Positions 52,501 through 61,552 are shown, numbered from the stretch's first letter. The stretch: DNA of 64,000 bases from Paraburkholderia tagetis (GCF_022213065.1 NZ_JAKLJA010000028.1:43009-107008); one strand, 5' to 3'. Notes: a model not told the origin generated them from the sequence alone. Program-made: numbers and translations.

Positions 52501-52526
52501 GGAGTCTACTTTTGTGGGAAGACTCC
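52501..52526 (+). promoter_or_regulatory. Inverted repeat GGAGTCT-N12-AGACTCC abutting the MBL-fold start codon
   Basis: Perfect 7-bp arms at 52501-52507 and 52520-52526; the right arm ends at the base before the ATG at 52527. The GTGGGA that would serve as ribosome site lies in the loop. As DNA it may be a second operator; as RNA, a stem-loop that exposes or hides the ribosome site. Confidence 0.5.
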
Positions 52527-53654
52527 ATGGCATCGATCCCTGATTTCCTTGGCCGCATGCTCGGATTCGCCGCCGCGCGCCGTTCGCGCGTGATGTCGGA
52601 CGGCTCGCCGCAGCACGACGGCATGCGCTTTCGCAACGTGCGTCCGCGTCCGGAGGAGGGGCTCGCGAAGACCCTTGGCATCGCCTGGAACGTGCTGTTC
52701 AGGAAGCCGCGGGGCACGGCGCCGGCGGGCGCGCTGCCCGTCGACGCGCTGAGCCGGGCCGATCTCGATGCCGCGCCCGAGCGCAGTCTCTACCGGCTCG
52801 GCCATTCGACGCTGCTGCTCAAACTGCGCGGCGAATACTGGCTCACCGACCCCGTGTTCGGCGAACGCGCCTCGCCGTTCAAGCGCATGGGCCCGAAGCG
52901 TTTTCACGCGCCGCCCATCGCGCTCGCGGACTTGCCGCCGCTGCGCGGAGTGATCCTCTCGCACGATCACTACGACCACCTCGACCGCGAGACCGTGCTC
53001 GCGCTCGACGCCACCACGAGTGTGTTTCTCACGCCGCTGGGCGTGGGCGACCGGCTGATCGAATGGGGCATCGACGCAGCGAAGGTGCGCCAGCTCGACT
53101 GGTGGCAGAGCGCGGACGTGGCGGGCATCACGTTCACGGCCACGCCCGCGCAGCACTTTTCGGGGCGCAGCCTGTTCGACGGCAACAGTACGCTGTGGGC
53201 CTCGTGGGTGATCGCCGAGGGCGATCTGCGTGTGTTCTTCAGCGGCGATACGGGTTATTTCGAGGGCTTCCGCGAGATTGGCGAGCGCCTTGGACCGTTC
53301 GACGTCACGTTGATCGAGACCGGCGCTTACGACGCGCAGTGGCCGTATGTGCATATGCAGCCCGAAGAAACGGTGCAGGCGCACCTCGACTTGCGTGGCC
53401 GCTGGCTCGTGCCGATCCACAACGGCACCTTCGACCTGGCGATGCACCGCTGGCAGGAGCCGTTCGAGCGCGTGACGGGGCTGTCGCTCGCGCGGGGCGT
53501 GGCGCTGGCGACTCCGCGCATGGGCGAGCGGTTCGATTTAGGGGAGCCGCAGCGAGGTGAACGCTGGTGGCGCGAAGCGGCGGGTGAGAACGAGGCGACG
53601 GGCGGACGGGCGCGCGGTTGGCTGTGCAGGGAGGCGGGTGGGGTGAAGCCATGA
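52527..53654 (+). CDS. Metallo-beta-lactamase-fold hydrolase, NAPE-PLD/UlaG-like
   Basis: A 375-residue hydrolase. The metal motif HDHYDHLD follows GVILSHDHYDHLDRETV (~150-166), with later ligands in AQHFSGRS, FSGDTGYFEGF and VPIHNGTFDLAMH. LGHSTLLLKLRGEYWLTDPV is the typical opening of the beta-lactamase_L_2 type related to N-acyl-phosphatidylethanolamine phospholipase D. The substrate is probably a phosphodiester or lactone; unknown. ATG at 52527. Two inverted repeats sit just upstream; the gene is separate from the ring-cleavage operon and convergent with alcE. Confidence 0.82.
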   Translation: MASIPDFLGRMLGFAAARRSRVMSDGSPQHDGMRFRNVRPRPEEGLAKTLGIAWNVLFRKPRGTAPAGALPVDALSRADLDAAPERSLYRLGHSTLLLKLRGEYWLTDPVFGERASPFKRMGPKRFHAPPIALADLPPLRGVILSHDHYDHLDRETVLALDATTSVFLTPLGVGDRLIEWGIDAAKVRQLDWWQSADVAGITFTATPAQHFSGRSLFDGNSTLWASWVIAEGDLRVFFSGDTGYFEGFREIGERLGPFDVTLIETGAYDAQWPYVHMQPEETVQAHLDLRGRWLVPIHNGTFDLAMHRWQEPFERVTGLSLARGVALATPRMGERFDLGEPQRGERWWREAAGENEATGGRARGWLCREAGGVKP

Positions 53655-53697
53655 GGGGTTATCGGTTCCGTCGCGGGTGTCCGTTTTTGTCGACAAC

Positions 53698-53732
53698 GAC
53701 TCCCGGAGGGAGTCCCGCATTGACAATGCGGG
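53698..53732. terminator. Double hairpin between convergent MBL-fold and alcE genes
   Basis: Two perfect stems stand end to end: GACTCCCGGAGGGAGTC (53698-53714, 7 pairs, 3-nt loop) and CCCGCATTGACAATGCGGG (53714-53732, 8 pairs, 3-nt loop). They fill the 96-bp gap between the two stops and most likely act as a bidirectional terminator. Confidence 0.7.
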
Positions 53733-53750
53733 CACAGACCTAAGCGAGCA

Positions 53751-54983
53751 TTAAAGCGCGGTCCCCGCGAGCGCGCGCCGGTACCACGCATGGAAATGGC
53801 GCATGCCGTCCTCGAGCGGCGACTGATACGGCCCGGCGTCGCTCACGCCGCGCCGGGCGAGCCGCAGGCGTCCCGCGTCCATGCGTTCGGCAATCTCGTC
53901 GTCTTCGATCATCGTTTCCAGATAGGCGGCGCGCTGGGCCTCGATGAACTCGCGCTCGAAGGCCGCGATCTCCTCGGGGTAGTGGAACTCGATCACGTTG
54001 AGCGTTTCTTGCGGCCCCTTCGGATAGAGCGTCGAAATCACGAGCACGTGCGGATACAGTTCGATCATCTGGGTCGGAAAGTACGCGAGCCAGATGGCGC
54101 CGAAGTCGGGCGCGGCGCCGCCGCGATATTCGAGCAGGCGGTCGTGCCACGCGCGGTACACGTTCGAGCCCGGCTGCGCCAGCGCAGCGTTCACGCCCAC
54201 GCGCTGCATGCTGTAGGTATCCGCGAACTCCCAGTCGAGATCCTCGCAGGTCACGAAGCCTCCGAGCCCGGGGTGAAAGGGCGCGACGTGATAGTCCTCC
54301 AGATAGACCTCGATGAAGGTCTTCCAGTTGTAGCGGCACGTATGCGTTTCCACGTGGTCGAGCACGTAGCCGGAAAAATCGAACTCGGGCCGCGCGAACA
54401 CGCTGGCCATGTCGCGCGCCGGCTCGCGCGGCCCTTCGTAGAGGAGTCCATGACAATGGCGCAACGCGAAGCGTTCGAGATTGCGGCAGGGCTTGCGCTC
54501 GAACTCGGGCGCACCGATCAATTCGCCGCGCGCATCGTAGGTCCAGCGGTGCAGCGGGCAGACGATATTGCCGCCCGTCGCCGCGAGGTTGCCGCGTGTG
54601 TGTGGTGCGTGAACGGCGTTGCCGCTGTTGCCGCCGTTGCCGTTGTTGCTGTGGCGGCCGTTGCTTCCGCAATTTCCATCCAGGCCGCCCAGCATTAGTG
54701 CCTGCCGGTGGCGGCATACGTTGGAGAGCAGTTGCACGCCTTTGGCGCCGCACGCATCGCGCACCAGCACGCGGCCGCCTTCGTCCTGCGGCAGACGGCG
54801 CCAGTCGCCGGGTTCCGGCACCCACTGCTGGTGGCCCACGTAAAGCGCCGATTGCGCAAAGATGTGCGCCATCTCGCGCTCGAATAGCGCCTCGTCGAAA
54901 TAGGCGCTGGCGGGTAGCTGCAATGGGCTCGCTGTCGCATCGGGCGGCGGGGCGAGATGCGTCAGGTTGCTGATGTCGTTCAT
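53751..54983 (-). CDS. alcE: AlcE-like Rieske non-heme iron oxygenase with insert in the Rieske motif
   Basis: A 410-residue protein of the ring-hydroxylating oxygenase alpha-subunit fold. The Rieske pair Cys90/His92 (NVCRHRQALM) and Cys142/His145 (VCPLHRWTYD) are both present but 49 residues apart, against ~17 usually; the extra ~30 residues (~101-131) are Asn/Gly-rich. The mononuclear iron site is in VYLEDYHVAPFHPGLGG. In Bordetella AlcE is the Rieske protein of the alcaligin operon; the alcABCD relatives directly upstream make that assignment better than an aromatic dioxygenase. The start at 54983 (MNDISN) has AGGAATCG upstream. Last gene of the siderophore operon. Confidence 0.82.
   Translation of the reverse strand: MNDISNLTHLAPPPDATASPLQLPASAYFDEALFEREMAHIFAQSALYVGHQQWVPEPGDWRRLPQDEGGRVLVRDACGAKGVQLLSNVCRHRQALMLGGLDGNCGSNGRHSNNGNGGNSGNAVHAPHTRGNLAATGGNIVCPLHRWTYDARGELIGAPEFERKPCRNLERFALRHCHGLLYEGPREPARDMASVFARPEFDFSGYVLDHVETHTCRYNWKTFIEVYLEDYHVAPFHPGLGGFVTCEDLDWEFADTYSMQRVGVNAALAQPGSNVYRAWHDRLLEYRGGAAPDFGAIWLAYFPTQMIELYPHVLVISTLYPKGPQETLNVIEFHYPEEIAAFEREFIEAQRAAYLETMIEDDEIAERMDAGRLRLARRGVSDAGPYQSPLEDGMRHFHAWYRRALAGTAL
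54590..54682. repeat. Low-complexity trinucleotide-rich insert within alcE
   Basis: A stretch of GTTGCCGCTGTT-like sequence with 3- and 9-nt periodicity that encodes the Asn/Gly/Ser-rich insert between the two halves of the Rieske motif on the minus strand. Its composition differs from the flanking conserved codons. Confidence 0.8.
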
Positions 54984-55044
54984 CGATCGATTCCTTTCGG
55001 TTGGACGCGGACGCCGCACCGCGCCGTGCAGCGCGCCGGCGTGC

Positions 55045-55854
55045 TCACGCCTCCAGCGTGGCGTCCCGTTGCGCATTCAGTCGCACTACGCGTTCCTGTT
55101 TCGCGAGCCGCGGACACGTGCTGCACATTTCGCCATCGCGGCGGCGGTAGTGGTAGCAGCAGGTCCGGCGTTCGAGTGCGAGCGCGCGCGAACCGTCGCT
55201 GCGTTCGAACGCGAAGTAGCCGCCGCAACCGTCGATATCGAGTGCGGCCAGCCATTGGCGGCCTGTCGCTTCGATATCGGCATGGCGCCACTCGGGCCTC
55301 GCCTTGCTGGCCGCGAGCAGCGCGGCCAGCACCACGTCGGCTTGTGTCCCGCGCGCGGTGACCGGATTCACGCGGATCACCGCTGCGAGGTCGTCGTGGA
55401 TCTGCGCGCAGCTCGCGGCAATCTCGCACGCGGCGAGTGCGATCAGCGTGCCGGTGTCGCCCACTGCGGGCGCGTGGTCGTGCAGACGGACCTCGCGCGT
55501 CCAGCCTTCGGCAATGGGCTGCGCGAAGGACGCGAGCGAGAGCGCGCGCCGCGCGGCATGCACGCCGATCACGCTCAGATACACGGGCTGCCAGATCAGG
55601 ATGCCCCAGCAGCGCGCCGCCCAGTAGGCGCGTCCCGCCTCGGGGCAGGCCCGCGACCAGTGCGCGAGCAGAGCGTCGAGCGCGGCGCGGTTGCTTTCGC
55701 ACGCATGCGGCGCGGGACACACGTGAAGCGGGTCTTGTCCGCTAGCGGGGGGCCGGGCGAGCGCTGGCGCGGACACCACGCCGCGCAAGCCCGGCACGAG
55801 ATGAGCAGCGAGCCGCAGCATGTCCGCCAGTGTGCGGTTCGCCGCCATGCTCAT
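55045..55854 (-). CDS. alcD: Siderophore-iron reductase, FhuF-like (AlcD position)
   Basis: A 269-residue FhuF-type protein. The C-terminal cysteine pattern CC-x10-C-x2-C is in TCCYHYRRRDGEMCSTCPR, the [2Fe-2S] site of ferric-siderophore reductases; the middle (GTLIALAACEIAASCAQIHD, VARARP-like) resembles the FhuF IucA-related domain. It likely reduces ferric siderophore in the cytoplasm to release iron. The ATG at 55854 overlaps the alcC stop as ATGA; a second ATG lies at 55848. It occupies the place of alcD in the Bordetella alcABCDE order. Confidence 0.78.
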   Translation of the reverse strand: MSMAANRTLADMLRLAAHLVPGLRGVVSAPALARPPASGQDPLHVCPAPHACESNRAALDALLAHWSRACPEAGRAYWAARCWGILIWQPVYLSVIGVHAARRALSLASFAQPIAEGWTREVRLHDHAPAVGDTGTLIALAACEIAASCAQIHDDLAAVIRVNPVTARGTQADVVLAALLAASKARPEWRHADIEATGRQWLAALDIDGCGGYFAFERSDGSRALALERRTCCYHYRRRDGEMCSTCPRLAKQERVVRLNAQRDATLEA

Positions 55855-57782
55855 GCTGCTACCGTTGCCATGGCGGCCGTCGCTACGGTGGCCACGGCAG
55901 CGCGCTCGCCGGTCGCGAGCAACGCCCGTTGCGCATCGCGTCGCCCCGCAAGGGGATTGCGCAGATTGCCCGCCATCTTCAGGTTGCCCGCAGGGTCGGC
56001 GAGATTGACCATCTGCACGTTGTTGCCCAATTGCAGGCGATTCAGGCACGAGTGCAGGAACTCGGGCGCGAACAGGTCGTACTCGGCGAACTTCTGCGCA
56101 AGCTCGGGATGCTCGGCCTGATAGCGCGCGACGCTGCGCGCCACGGCGTTCCAGAATACGTCTTCGCTACAGCAGCCGTGCTCGACGAGAATCTGGTTCA
56201 CGTAGCGGAAGAAACCATCGAATACGTCGATAAAGATCGCCAGCAACTTGACGTTCTCGGGCACATCCACGGCAAGGCGCTTCACGTTCTCCGGCAGCTT
56301 TGCGTCTTTATTGAGGATTGCAGATTCTTCGGCGATATCTTTCATGATCGCGCGTACCGGCACGTGATTCTCGAGCACGAGAATGAGGTTTTCGCCGTGC
56401 GGCATGAAGACGAGGTCGTGCGCGTAGAAGCAATGCACGAGCGGCGCGAGATACGCGTCCAGGTAGCGTTCGAGCCAGCGCTCGGCACCCAGCCCGGACG
56501 CCTCGATGAGCGCGGGCAGCAACGCGCGGCCATGGCGGTCCGTATGCAGCAGCGCGGCCATGGTCATGAGGCGCTGGCCGTCGCCGGCGAGTGCGAGCGG
56601 GTTTTCGCGCCACAGCGCGGAGAGCATTTTCTTGTAGGGCGTATCCGCCTGCACGGCGGCTTCGTAATAGCGGTTGCGAAAGCCCATCGACGCCACTTCG
56701 CGCAGGATCGTGAAGCCCTTGCTTTGCAGATACGGGTCGTTCGCGATCATGCTTTTGATGAAGTCGTTGATGGCAGGCGTGCCCGACATGTAATAGGGCG
56801 AAAGCCCGCGCATGAAGCCCATGTTGAGGATCGAGAGCGAGGTCTTCACGTAGCGTTTCGAGCGGTCCGAGACGTTGAAGAACGTGCGGATCGACTGTTG
56901 GGCGAGATAGCGGTCGTCGCCGTAACCGAGGCAGATGATGCGGTTCGTCGCCACGTAGGCGGCGAATGCGATGGAGAGCTTGTTGAACCACTGCCACGGG
57001 TGCGCGGGCATCAGACGGTAGTCGTCGAAATCGCAGCCGCGCGACGCCACGGTGGCCCGGAAGCGGGCGATGGCTTGCGCGCCGAGTTCTTCGTCCATGA
57101 GCCGTGCGTAGTCGAGGTCTTCGGCGCAATGGAACGCGGCGTTGTCCTTGTGCACCGCGAGCCATATCACCTGGATGGTCGATGCGGCTTCGGGGGCGTA
57201 TGCGCGATAGTCGCCCGCGTCGAAGCCGAGCCGTCCGTTGTTGGCGACAAAGCCGGGGTGCCCTTCGCTCATCGCGGTCTCGATAGCCTGGAAGCCGGCC
57301 TGGAAGTCGGCGCTGAGCAGCTCGGGCGTGTCGGGGCCGGCTTTCACGGTTTTATAAGCGGCGCCATAGAGTGTGCTGCTGATTTCGTCGAGATAGATCG
57401 GCAGCATTGCTTCCTTGATGCCAAGGCGCGCTTTCACGTCGAGAATGAACGCGAGCGCGTCGAGCGGCTGCGCGGCGCCGTCCTGGGTGCAGACGATCGT
57501 CTCCGGCCGGATGCTCCAGTGGCGTAGCGCGAGCAGCCGGGCTTCGAAGGTATAGCTTCGGGTGCCGTCGTCGGATTCCAGTTCGTAGCTTGCGTAGCCT
57601 TCGCCCATAGCGTCGCCGGTTCGTAGCGGCTCGACGATCAGTTCATGCGCGTACTCCGCGATGGCCTTGCGCACCAGCATGCGGTTCGCTTCGCACCAGA
57701 CTTCGGGCGTGAGGTGCGCGCTGGCTTCATGCGGCGCGAGCAGCGTGTGTTGCATCGACGGTTGGGCGAGGTGTTGAGTCAT
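55851..57782 (-). CDS. alcC: NIS siderophore synthetase, AlcC-like (IucA/IucC family)
   Basis: A 643-residue NRPS-independent siderophore synthetase. Motifs are GHPGFVANNGRLGFDAGDYR, LMPAHPWQWFNKL (HPWQ), KTSLSILNMGFMRGLSPYYM, and FMPHGENLILVLENHV. It is of the DesD/AlcC type that joins N-hydroxy-N-succinyl-putrescine (or cadaverine) units and closes the macrocycle. Typical length is ~600-620; the surplus is a C-terminal Ala/Val/Thr tail from short repeats at ~55855-55905. ATG at 57782 with AAAGGA upstream. Between alcB and alcD, overlapping the latter. Confidence 0.9.
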   Translation of the reverse strand: MTQHLAQPSMQHTLLAPHEASAHLTPEVWCEANRMLVRKAIAEYAHELIVEPLRTGDAMGEGYASYELESDDGTRSYTFEARLLALRHWSIRPETIVCTQDGAAQPLDALAFILDVKARLGIKEAMLPIYLDEISSTLYGAAYKTVKAGPDTPELLSADFQAGFQAIETAMSEGHPGFVANNGRLGFDAGDYRAYAPEAASTIQVIWLAVHKDNAAFHCAEDLDYARLMDEELGAQAIARFRATVASRGCDFDDYRLMPAHPWQWFNKLSIAFAAYVATNRIICLGYGDDRYLAQQSIRTFFNVSDRSKRYVKTSLSILNMGFMRGLSPYYMSGTPAINDFIKSMIANDPYLQSKGFTILREVASMGFRNRYYEAAVQADTPYKKMLSALWRENPLALAGDGQRLMTMAALLHTDRHGRALLPALIEASGLGAERWLERYLDAYLAPLVHCFYAHDLVFMPHGENLILVLENHVPVRAIMKDIAEESAILNKDAKLPENVKRLAVDVPENVKLLAIFIDVFDGFFRYVNQILVEHGCCSEDVFWNAVARSVARYQAEHPELAQKFAEYDLFAPEFLHSCLNRLQLGNNVQMVNLADPAGNLKMAGNLRNPLAGRRDAQRALLATGERAAVATVATAAMATVAA

Positions 57783-57796
57783 GATGTGGCGTCCTT

Positions 57797-58441
57797 TTAG
57801 AAGTCCTGTTGAATGGCAGCGTAAAAATCCGCCCGCGTGCAGAACGCGAGCGAAGCGGTTTTTTCGCGGAACGGCACGTCCTTGTCGTAGACGAAGCCCA
57901 TCGCGCGATTGAGTGCATGAATGCGCGTATTGCGCGCGTCGGGCTCCACCACGATGCGCTCGGCGTTCAGGCGCTCGAACAGGAATGCCATGAGCGTGCG
58001 GAACACATGGCGCGTGTAGCCGGGCACGGGCGTCGCGGTCGGCCCCACGAAGAGGTGCATGCCGAGGTCGCCCGCGCGCACCGTGTAGTGCTCGCCGGCT
58101 TCGTCGTGGGCCGGGTCGTAGCTCTCGAAGAGGAAGGCGGGCGTGCCGTGGCGCAGGCCGAGCCAGGCTTGCGCGTGGCCCGAGTCTTCGATGGCTCGAT
58201 AGAACGCGGCCACTTCGTCCACGCTCTTGTCGCGCATGTTCCAGAAGGCCGCGCGCTCTTCGACGAACCAGCGGTGGAGCGCGGGCGCGTCGCGCTCGGG
58301 TTCGAGCGGGCGAATCTGGAAGCCGTGCGGGCTGGCGGCCCGCGTCTCGTCGCGCGCACGGGTGATGGTGGACGCGCAGCTCGCGGCGCGCGGCGGCGCG
58401 TGATGCAGCGCGATTTCTTCGGCAACGATTTCAGTTCGCAC
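57797..58441 (-). CDS. alcB: AlcB-like N-acyltransferase (GNAT fold)
   Basis: A 214-residue acyltransferase of the IucB/AlcB/RhbD type. PLEPERDAPALHRWFVEERA, AFWNMRDKSVDEVAAFY, and the acyl-CoA site RIVVEPDARNTRIHALNRAM GFVYDKDVPF end the fold. It acylates the hydroxylated diamine made by AlcA with succinyl-CoA. The start is GTG at 58441, chosen because AGGAG stands 9 nt upstream and the frame covers the whole domain; it overlaps the exporter gene by 11 nt. Fourteen nt before alcC. Confidence 0.88.
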   Translation of the reverse strand: MRTEIVAEEIALHHAPPRAASCASTITRARDETRAASPHGFQIRPLEPERDAPALHRWFVEERAAFWNMRDKSVDEVAAFYRAIEDSGHAQAWLGLRHGTPAFLFESYDPAHDEAGEHYTVRAGDLGMHLFVGPTATPVPGYTRHVFRTLMAFLFERLNAERIVVEPDARNTRIHALNRAMGFVYDKDVPFREKTASLAFCTRADFYAAIQQDF

Positions 58442-59768
58442 GGACGGTGACTCCTGAGTCGGTTAGATCGCTGGAAAGGGGGCCTGTGACGGTCTGGTGC
58501 TCTGCATCGGACAGATTGGATGTATCGGATGCAGCGGACACATCAGCGGCGCGCGGACGGTCGAGCAGCCAGACGCTTAGCAACGCCGTGAGCACGAGGC
58601 CCGCCGAGGCGATGAGGAACGGCGCGCGCAGTCCCGTTGCATCGACGATTGCGCCAGCCGCGAAGGAGGCGAGCAGCACGCCCAGGTTCTGGAAGAAGTT
58701 GACGACGCTGTAATCGGCGGCATACGAGGCCGGCGTGCTGAGCGCGAACATCGTCACGTCGAGTCTCACGACGATCTGGAAGAGCGCCCAGCCGAACATG
58801 ATCCGGCCCGCGACGATCGCGAGCGGCGTCTCCACGCCTTGCAGCAGCATGCCTGCGGTGCACAGCAGCAGGTTCGCGCTCATCTGGTTGGGCAGGCCCT
58901 TGCCGCGCGCGGCAAGGCGCTTGTTGATGCGCAGCGCGGCGAGCGCGACCATGCCGGGAATCGCGAAGACGAGTCCCGAGGCAAGCTCGCTAGACGAGCC
59001 GGTCACGTCTTGCCAGTACGACGACATGAACGGCCGGATCAGATACACGCAGAAGTCGAACGCGAGCATGAGCAGTGCGAGCCGCAGGATCGGCATGCGT
59101 TCGCGCAGGCCCGAGCGGATCGCCTGCGCCTTCGCTCCATCGGCATGATCGGCACGATCGGCACCAACGGCTTCGTCGCCCGCGTCGCTGGCGTCGGTCA
59201 GAAAGCGGCAGCGCCGCGCGATGTGATGCGTCCGGATCAGCCACATGCAGATCACCATCTGCACGAAGTCGCCCGCGGCCATCGCGAAGATACAGTGATG
59301 CGCGTCCCACACTTGCATGACGAGGCCGCCCGCCACCGCGCCCGCAATCGCGCCGAAGTGCACCACCACGGACAGCACGCCGATGGTATGCGCGTGCGAC
59401 GCCTTCGCTTCGAGTCGCATCATGTACGGGTACATCAGCAGATAGCTGCTTTTGCACATGAACATCGCGAGCGAGAGCACCCAGAAGAGCGGCACCGTGG
59501 CTGCGAAATAGCTCGCGACCGAGAGCACGCCCGCCGCGCATTGCGTGTAGACGAGCAAATGCATGGCATCCAGTCGCCTGGCAATGCGCGCCCAGACGGG
59601 CAGCGTGAGCATCACGACGATGGAGATGCACGCCACGTATGCGCCCGCGTGCACGGGGCTCGTCACGCCGTAGCGCGCGGCGAAGAACTGTGGATAGAAC
59701 GGGATCAGGATCGCGTCGCTGACGACTGCGAAGGTCGTCATCAGAATGATGGTGTTGCGCAGATTCAT
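58431..59768 (-). CDS. MFS transporter of the siderophore locus (AlcS-like exporter)
   Basis: A 445-residue carrier with about 12 membrane segments. TTFAVVSDAILIPFYPQFFA is a usual start for siderophore exporters, with segments around AMFMCKSSYLLMYPYMMRLE and GLVFAIPGMVALAALRINK. A hydrophilic central loop contains ADRADHADGAKAQ, coded by 9-nt repeats (59139-59165). In Bordetella the exporter AlcS lies downstream of alcR; here it is between alcA and alcB. ATG at 59768 overlaps the alcA stop (ATGA). Confidence 0.8.
   Translation of the reverse strand: MNLRNTIILMTTFAVVSDAILIPFYPQFFAARYGVTSPVHAGAYVACISIVVMLTLPVWARIARRLDAMHLLVYTQCAAGVLSVASYFAATVPLFWVLSLAMFMCKSSYLLMYPYMMRLEAKASHAHTIGVLSVVVHFGAIAGAVAGGLVMQVWDAHHCIFAMAAGDFVQMVICMWLIRTHHIARRCRFLTDASDAGDEAVGADRADHADGAKAQAIRSGLRERMPILRLALLMLAFDFCVYLIRPFMSSYWQDVTGSSSELASGLVFAIPGMVALAALRINKRLAARGKGLPNQMSANLLLCTAGMLLQGVETPLAIVAGRIMFGWALFQIVVRLDVTMFALSTPASYAADYSVVNFFQNLGVLLASFAAGAIVDATGLRAPFLIASAGLVLTALLSVWLLDRPRAADVSAASDTSNLSDAEHQTVTGPLSSDLTDSGVTVRAN
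59139..59165. repeat. 9-nt tandem repeat within the exporter gene
   Basis: Units CATCGGCAT, GATCGGCAC and GATCGGCAC encode Asp-Arg-Ala-like triplets in the central cytoplasmic loop of the exporter, a tolerant site for in-frame expansion. Confidence 0.8.
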
Positions 59769-61162
59769 CGTGTCTCCAGCGGCGCCTTCACGAACGCTTC
59801 CGTATCGGGCACCGAGAAGTCCTGTAGTGCGATGCGCCGCTCGATCTTGTAGTGCTCCACGCCGGTCAACTCGCGCAGGATGCAGGAGTTGCGATAGCAG
59901 CTCATGCCCAGATCGGGATTGGTGAGCCCGTGGCTGTACAGTCCGGCGTTCTGCACGAAGATGTCGCGCTCGTTCACGTCGATCGCGTAGTTGCGCGAGA
60001 GCCGGTAGCGGCCCTTGTCGTCCCAGCGGATGCGCTCGCGAATGCCGTCGATGAAACCCGGGACGTTCTGGCCGTAGCCGGTCGCGAAGATCGCGCCGTC
60101 GGTGGTGTGCGCGAATTGCACGCCTTCGTCGCGCTGCGCGAAGCGCAACTGGAAGCGCTCGCCGGCACGGTCGTAGTGGCAGCCGGTCAGCTCCGAATTG
60201 GCGATGAGCCGCGCACGCAGGTTGCCCCGGCTGCGCCGGTCGTCGAGCAGGTCGTAGATCTGGTTGATGAGCGAGGCGTTCACACCTTTGTAGAGGCTGT
60301 CCTGCCTCGCGATGATGCTCTCGCGCACGTTGCCAGGCAGGTTGTAGAAGTAGTCGATGTAGTCGGGCGAGATCATCTCCAGCGTGAGCTTGGTGTTCTC
60401 CATCTGGAAGAAGCGCGGCGAGCGCGTGATCCACGTGAGCGAATAGTCGTGCTCGTCGCTTTCCTTGAGCAGGTCATGGAAAATTTCGGCGGCGCTCTGG
60501 CCGCTGCCGATCACGGCGATCGAGCGTTTGCTCTGCAATTCGCGCTTGCGCGCCACATAGTGCGCGCTATGAATGCAATGCTCGCGCACCGCTTCGCAGC
60601 ACGGCGGCAACTGCGGCACCGATCCCACACCGATCACGAGGCGTGTGGCACGGTGCGCAAACGGCGCACCGCTGCGCACGTGGCGTCCGCTCACCACGTA
60701 ATGGCCGGCGCCGCCGTCGCCCTCCACGTATTCCACGCGTTCCACCAGCGAGCCGAACGCGATGCTCGAAAGCTGGCCGATCGCCCATTTGCAATAGCGG
60801 TTGTATTCGGCGCGGCTCAAATAGAAGCGCTCGCGAATGTAGTACGCGTACAGCTTGCCTTCCTGCTTGCAATAGTTGAGAAAGCTGAACGGGCTCTTGG
60901 GGTCGGCGAGACTCACGAGGTCCGCGAGAAACGGATTCTGGAGCGTGGTGTCGTCGATCAGCATGCCGGGATGCCAGTCGAAATCCTCGTTGCGTTCGAG
61001 GAACAGGCCGCGCAGATCGCGAATCGGCTCGGCAAGACACGCGAGGCTCAGATTGAACGGCCCGAGGCCGATGGCGATGAAGTCGAGCACGCCGGAATCG
61101 GGATTCGATTTGAGGTTAGGCATGCTAAGAATTGAGTTTCGACTGGAGCCGGACAAAACCAT
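59765..61162 (-). CDS. alcA: AlcA-like diamine N-hydroxylase
   Basis: A flavin N-monooxygenase of the IucD/AlcA/RhbE type, 465 residues from 61162 or 452 from the ATG at 61123. FAD motif IGLGPFNLSLACLAEP, NADPH motif VIGSGQSAAEIFHDLL and the C-terminal FATGYG site are intact. GLFLERNEDFDWHPGML and FFQMENTKLTLEMISPDYID match siderophore hydroxylases. It makes N-hydroxyputrescine or -cadaverine with FAD, NADPH and O2. 61162 was chosen because GAGGTG lies 7 nt upstream, whereas 61123 has none. First gene of the operon, under a Fur-box-like site. Confidence 0.87.
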   Translation of the reverse strand: MVLSGSSRNSILSMPNLKSNPDSGVLDFIAIGLGPFNLSLACLAEPIRDLRGLFLERNEDFDWHPGMLIDDTTLQNPFLADLVSLADPKSPFSFLNYCKQEGKLYAYYIRERFYLSRAEYNRYCKWAIGQLSSIAFGSLVERVEYVEGDGGAGHYVVSGRHVRSGAPFAHRATRLVIGVGSVPQLPPCCEAVREHCIHSAHYVARKRELQSKRSIAVIGSGQSAAEIFHDLLKESDEHDYSLTWITRSPRFFQMENTKLTLEMISPDYIDYFYNLPGNVRESIIARQDSLYKGVNASLINQIYDLLDDRRSRGNLRARLIANSELTGCHYDRAGERFQLRFAQRDEGVQFAHTTDGAIFATGYGQNVPGFIDGIRERIRWDDKGRYRLSRNYAIDVNERDIFVQNAGLYSHGLTNPDLGMSCYRNSCILRELTGVEHYKIERRIALQDFSVPDTEAFVKAPLETR

Positions 61163-61201
61163 GTTGAGACACCTCATCGATGGACGAAGACGGGAAGGGT
61201 G

Positions 61202-61232
61202 GTAAATGAGAACGATTCGTGTTTGCGAATCA
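61202..61232. promoter_or_regulatory. Fur-box-like site upstream of alcA
   Basis: GTAAATGAGAACGATTCGT at 61202-61220 matches the Fur consensus GATAATGATAATCATTATC at ~11 of 19 positions. It overlaps an inverted repeat GATTCG-N6-CGAATC (61214-61231). The site is ~40-70 nt upstream of the alcA start, as expected for iron repression. Confidence 0.55.
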
Positions 61233-61552
61233 TAGGAAACTCGATCGGGCATGGCAAGGGGAAAACGCATCATGCTAAGGATCCCGAATAATTCACTGAC
61301 CCAACATGCATCAGGCCGCGTGAGCGCATTAGATCGGGAAAGCCCGAGCGCATCGGCACGCGAGGGGGATCGACCGATGGGCGCGCGGCGCGCGCAAAGC
61401 GGACCGCTTGGGGCGCTTTTTATCTGAAAATCTTCATACGAAAAACCCTGTAGGCGATGGGGAGATTGGCGCAGTACCGCGCAAGGCGTCCTGACGAATT
61501 TCTGCCAGAGGCTTTCAAAAGACAAAAGGCTTTGCTAATATGCCGCCCGATA

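Noticed and set aside
53751..54983. Rieske oxygenase read as the ring-hydroxylating enzyme feeding the hydroquinone operon
   Set aside because: It is on the opposite strand, separated by a double terminator hairpin, and is continuous with alcA-alcD relatives; AlcE is the better assignment.
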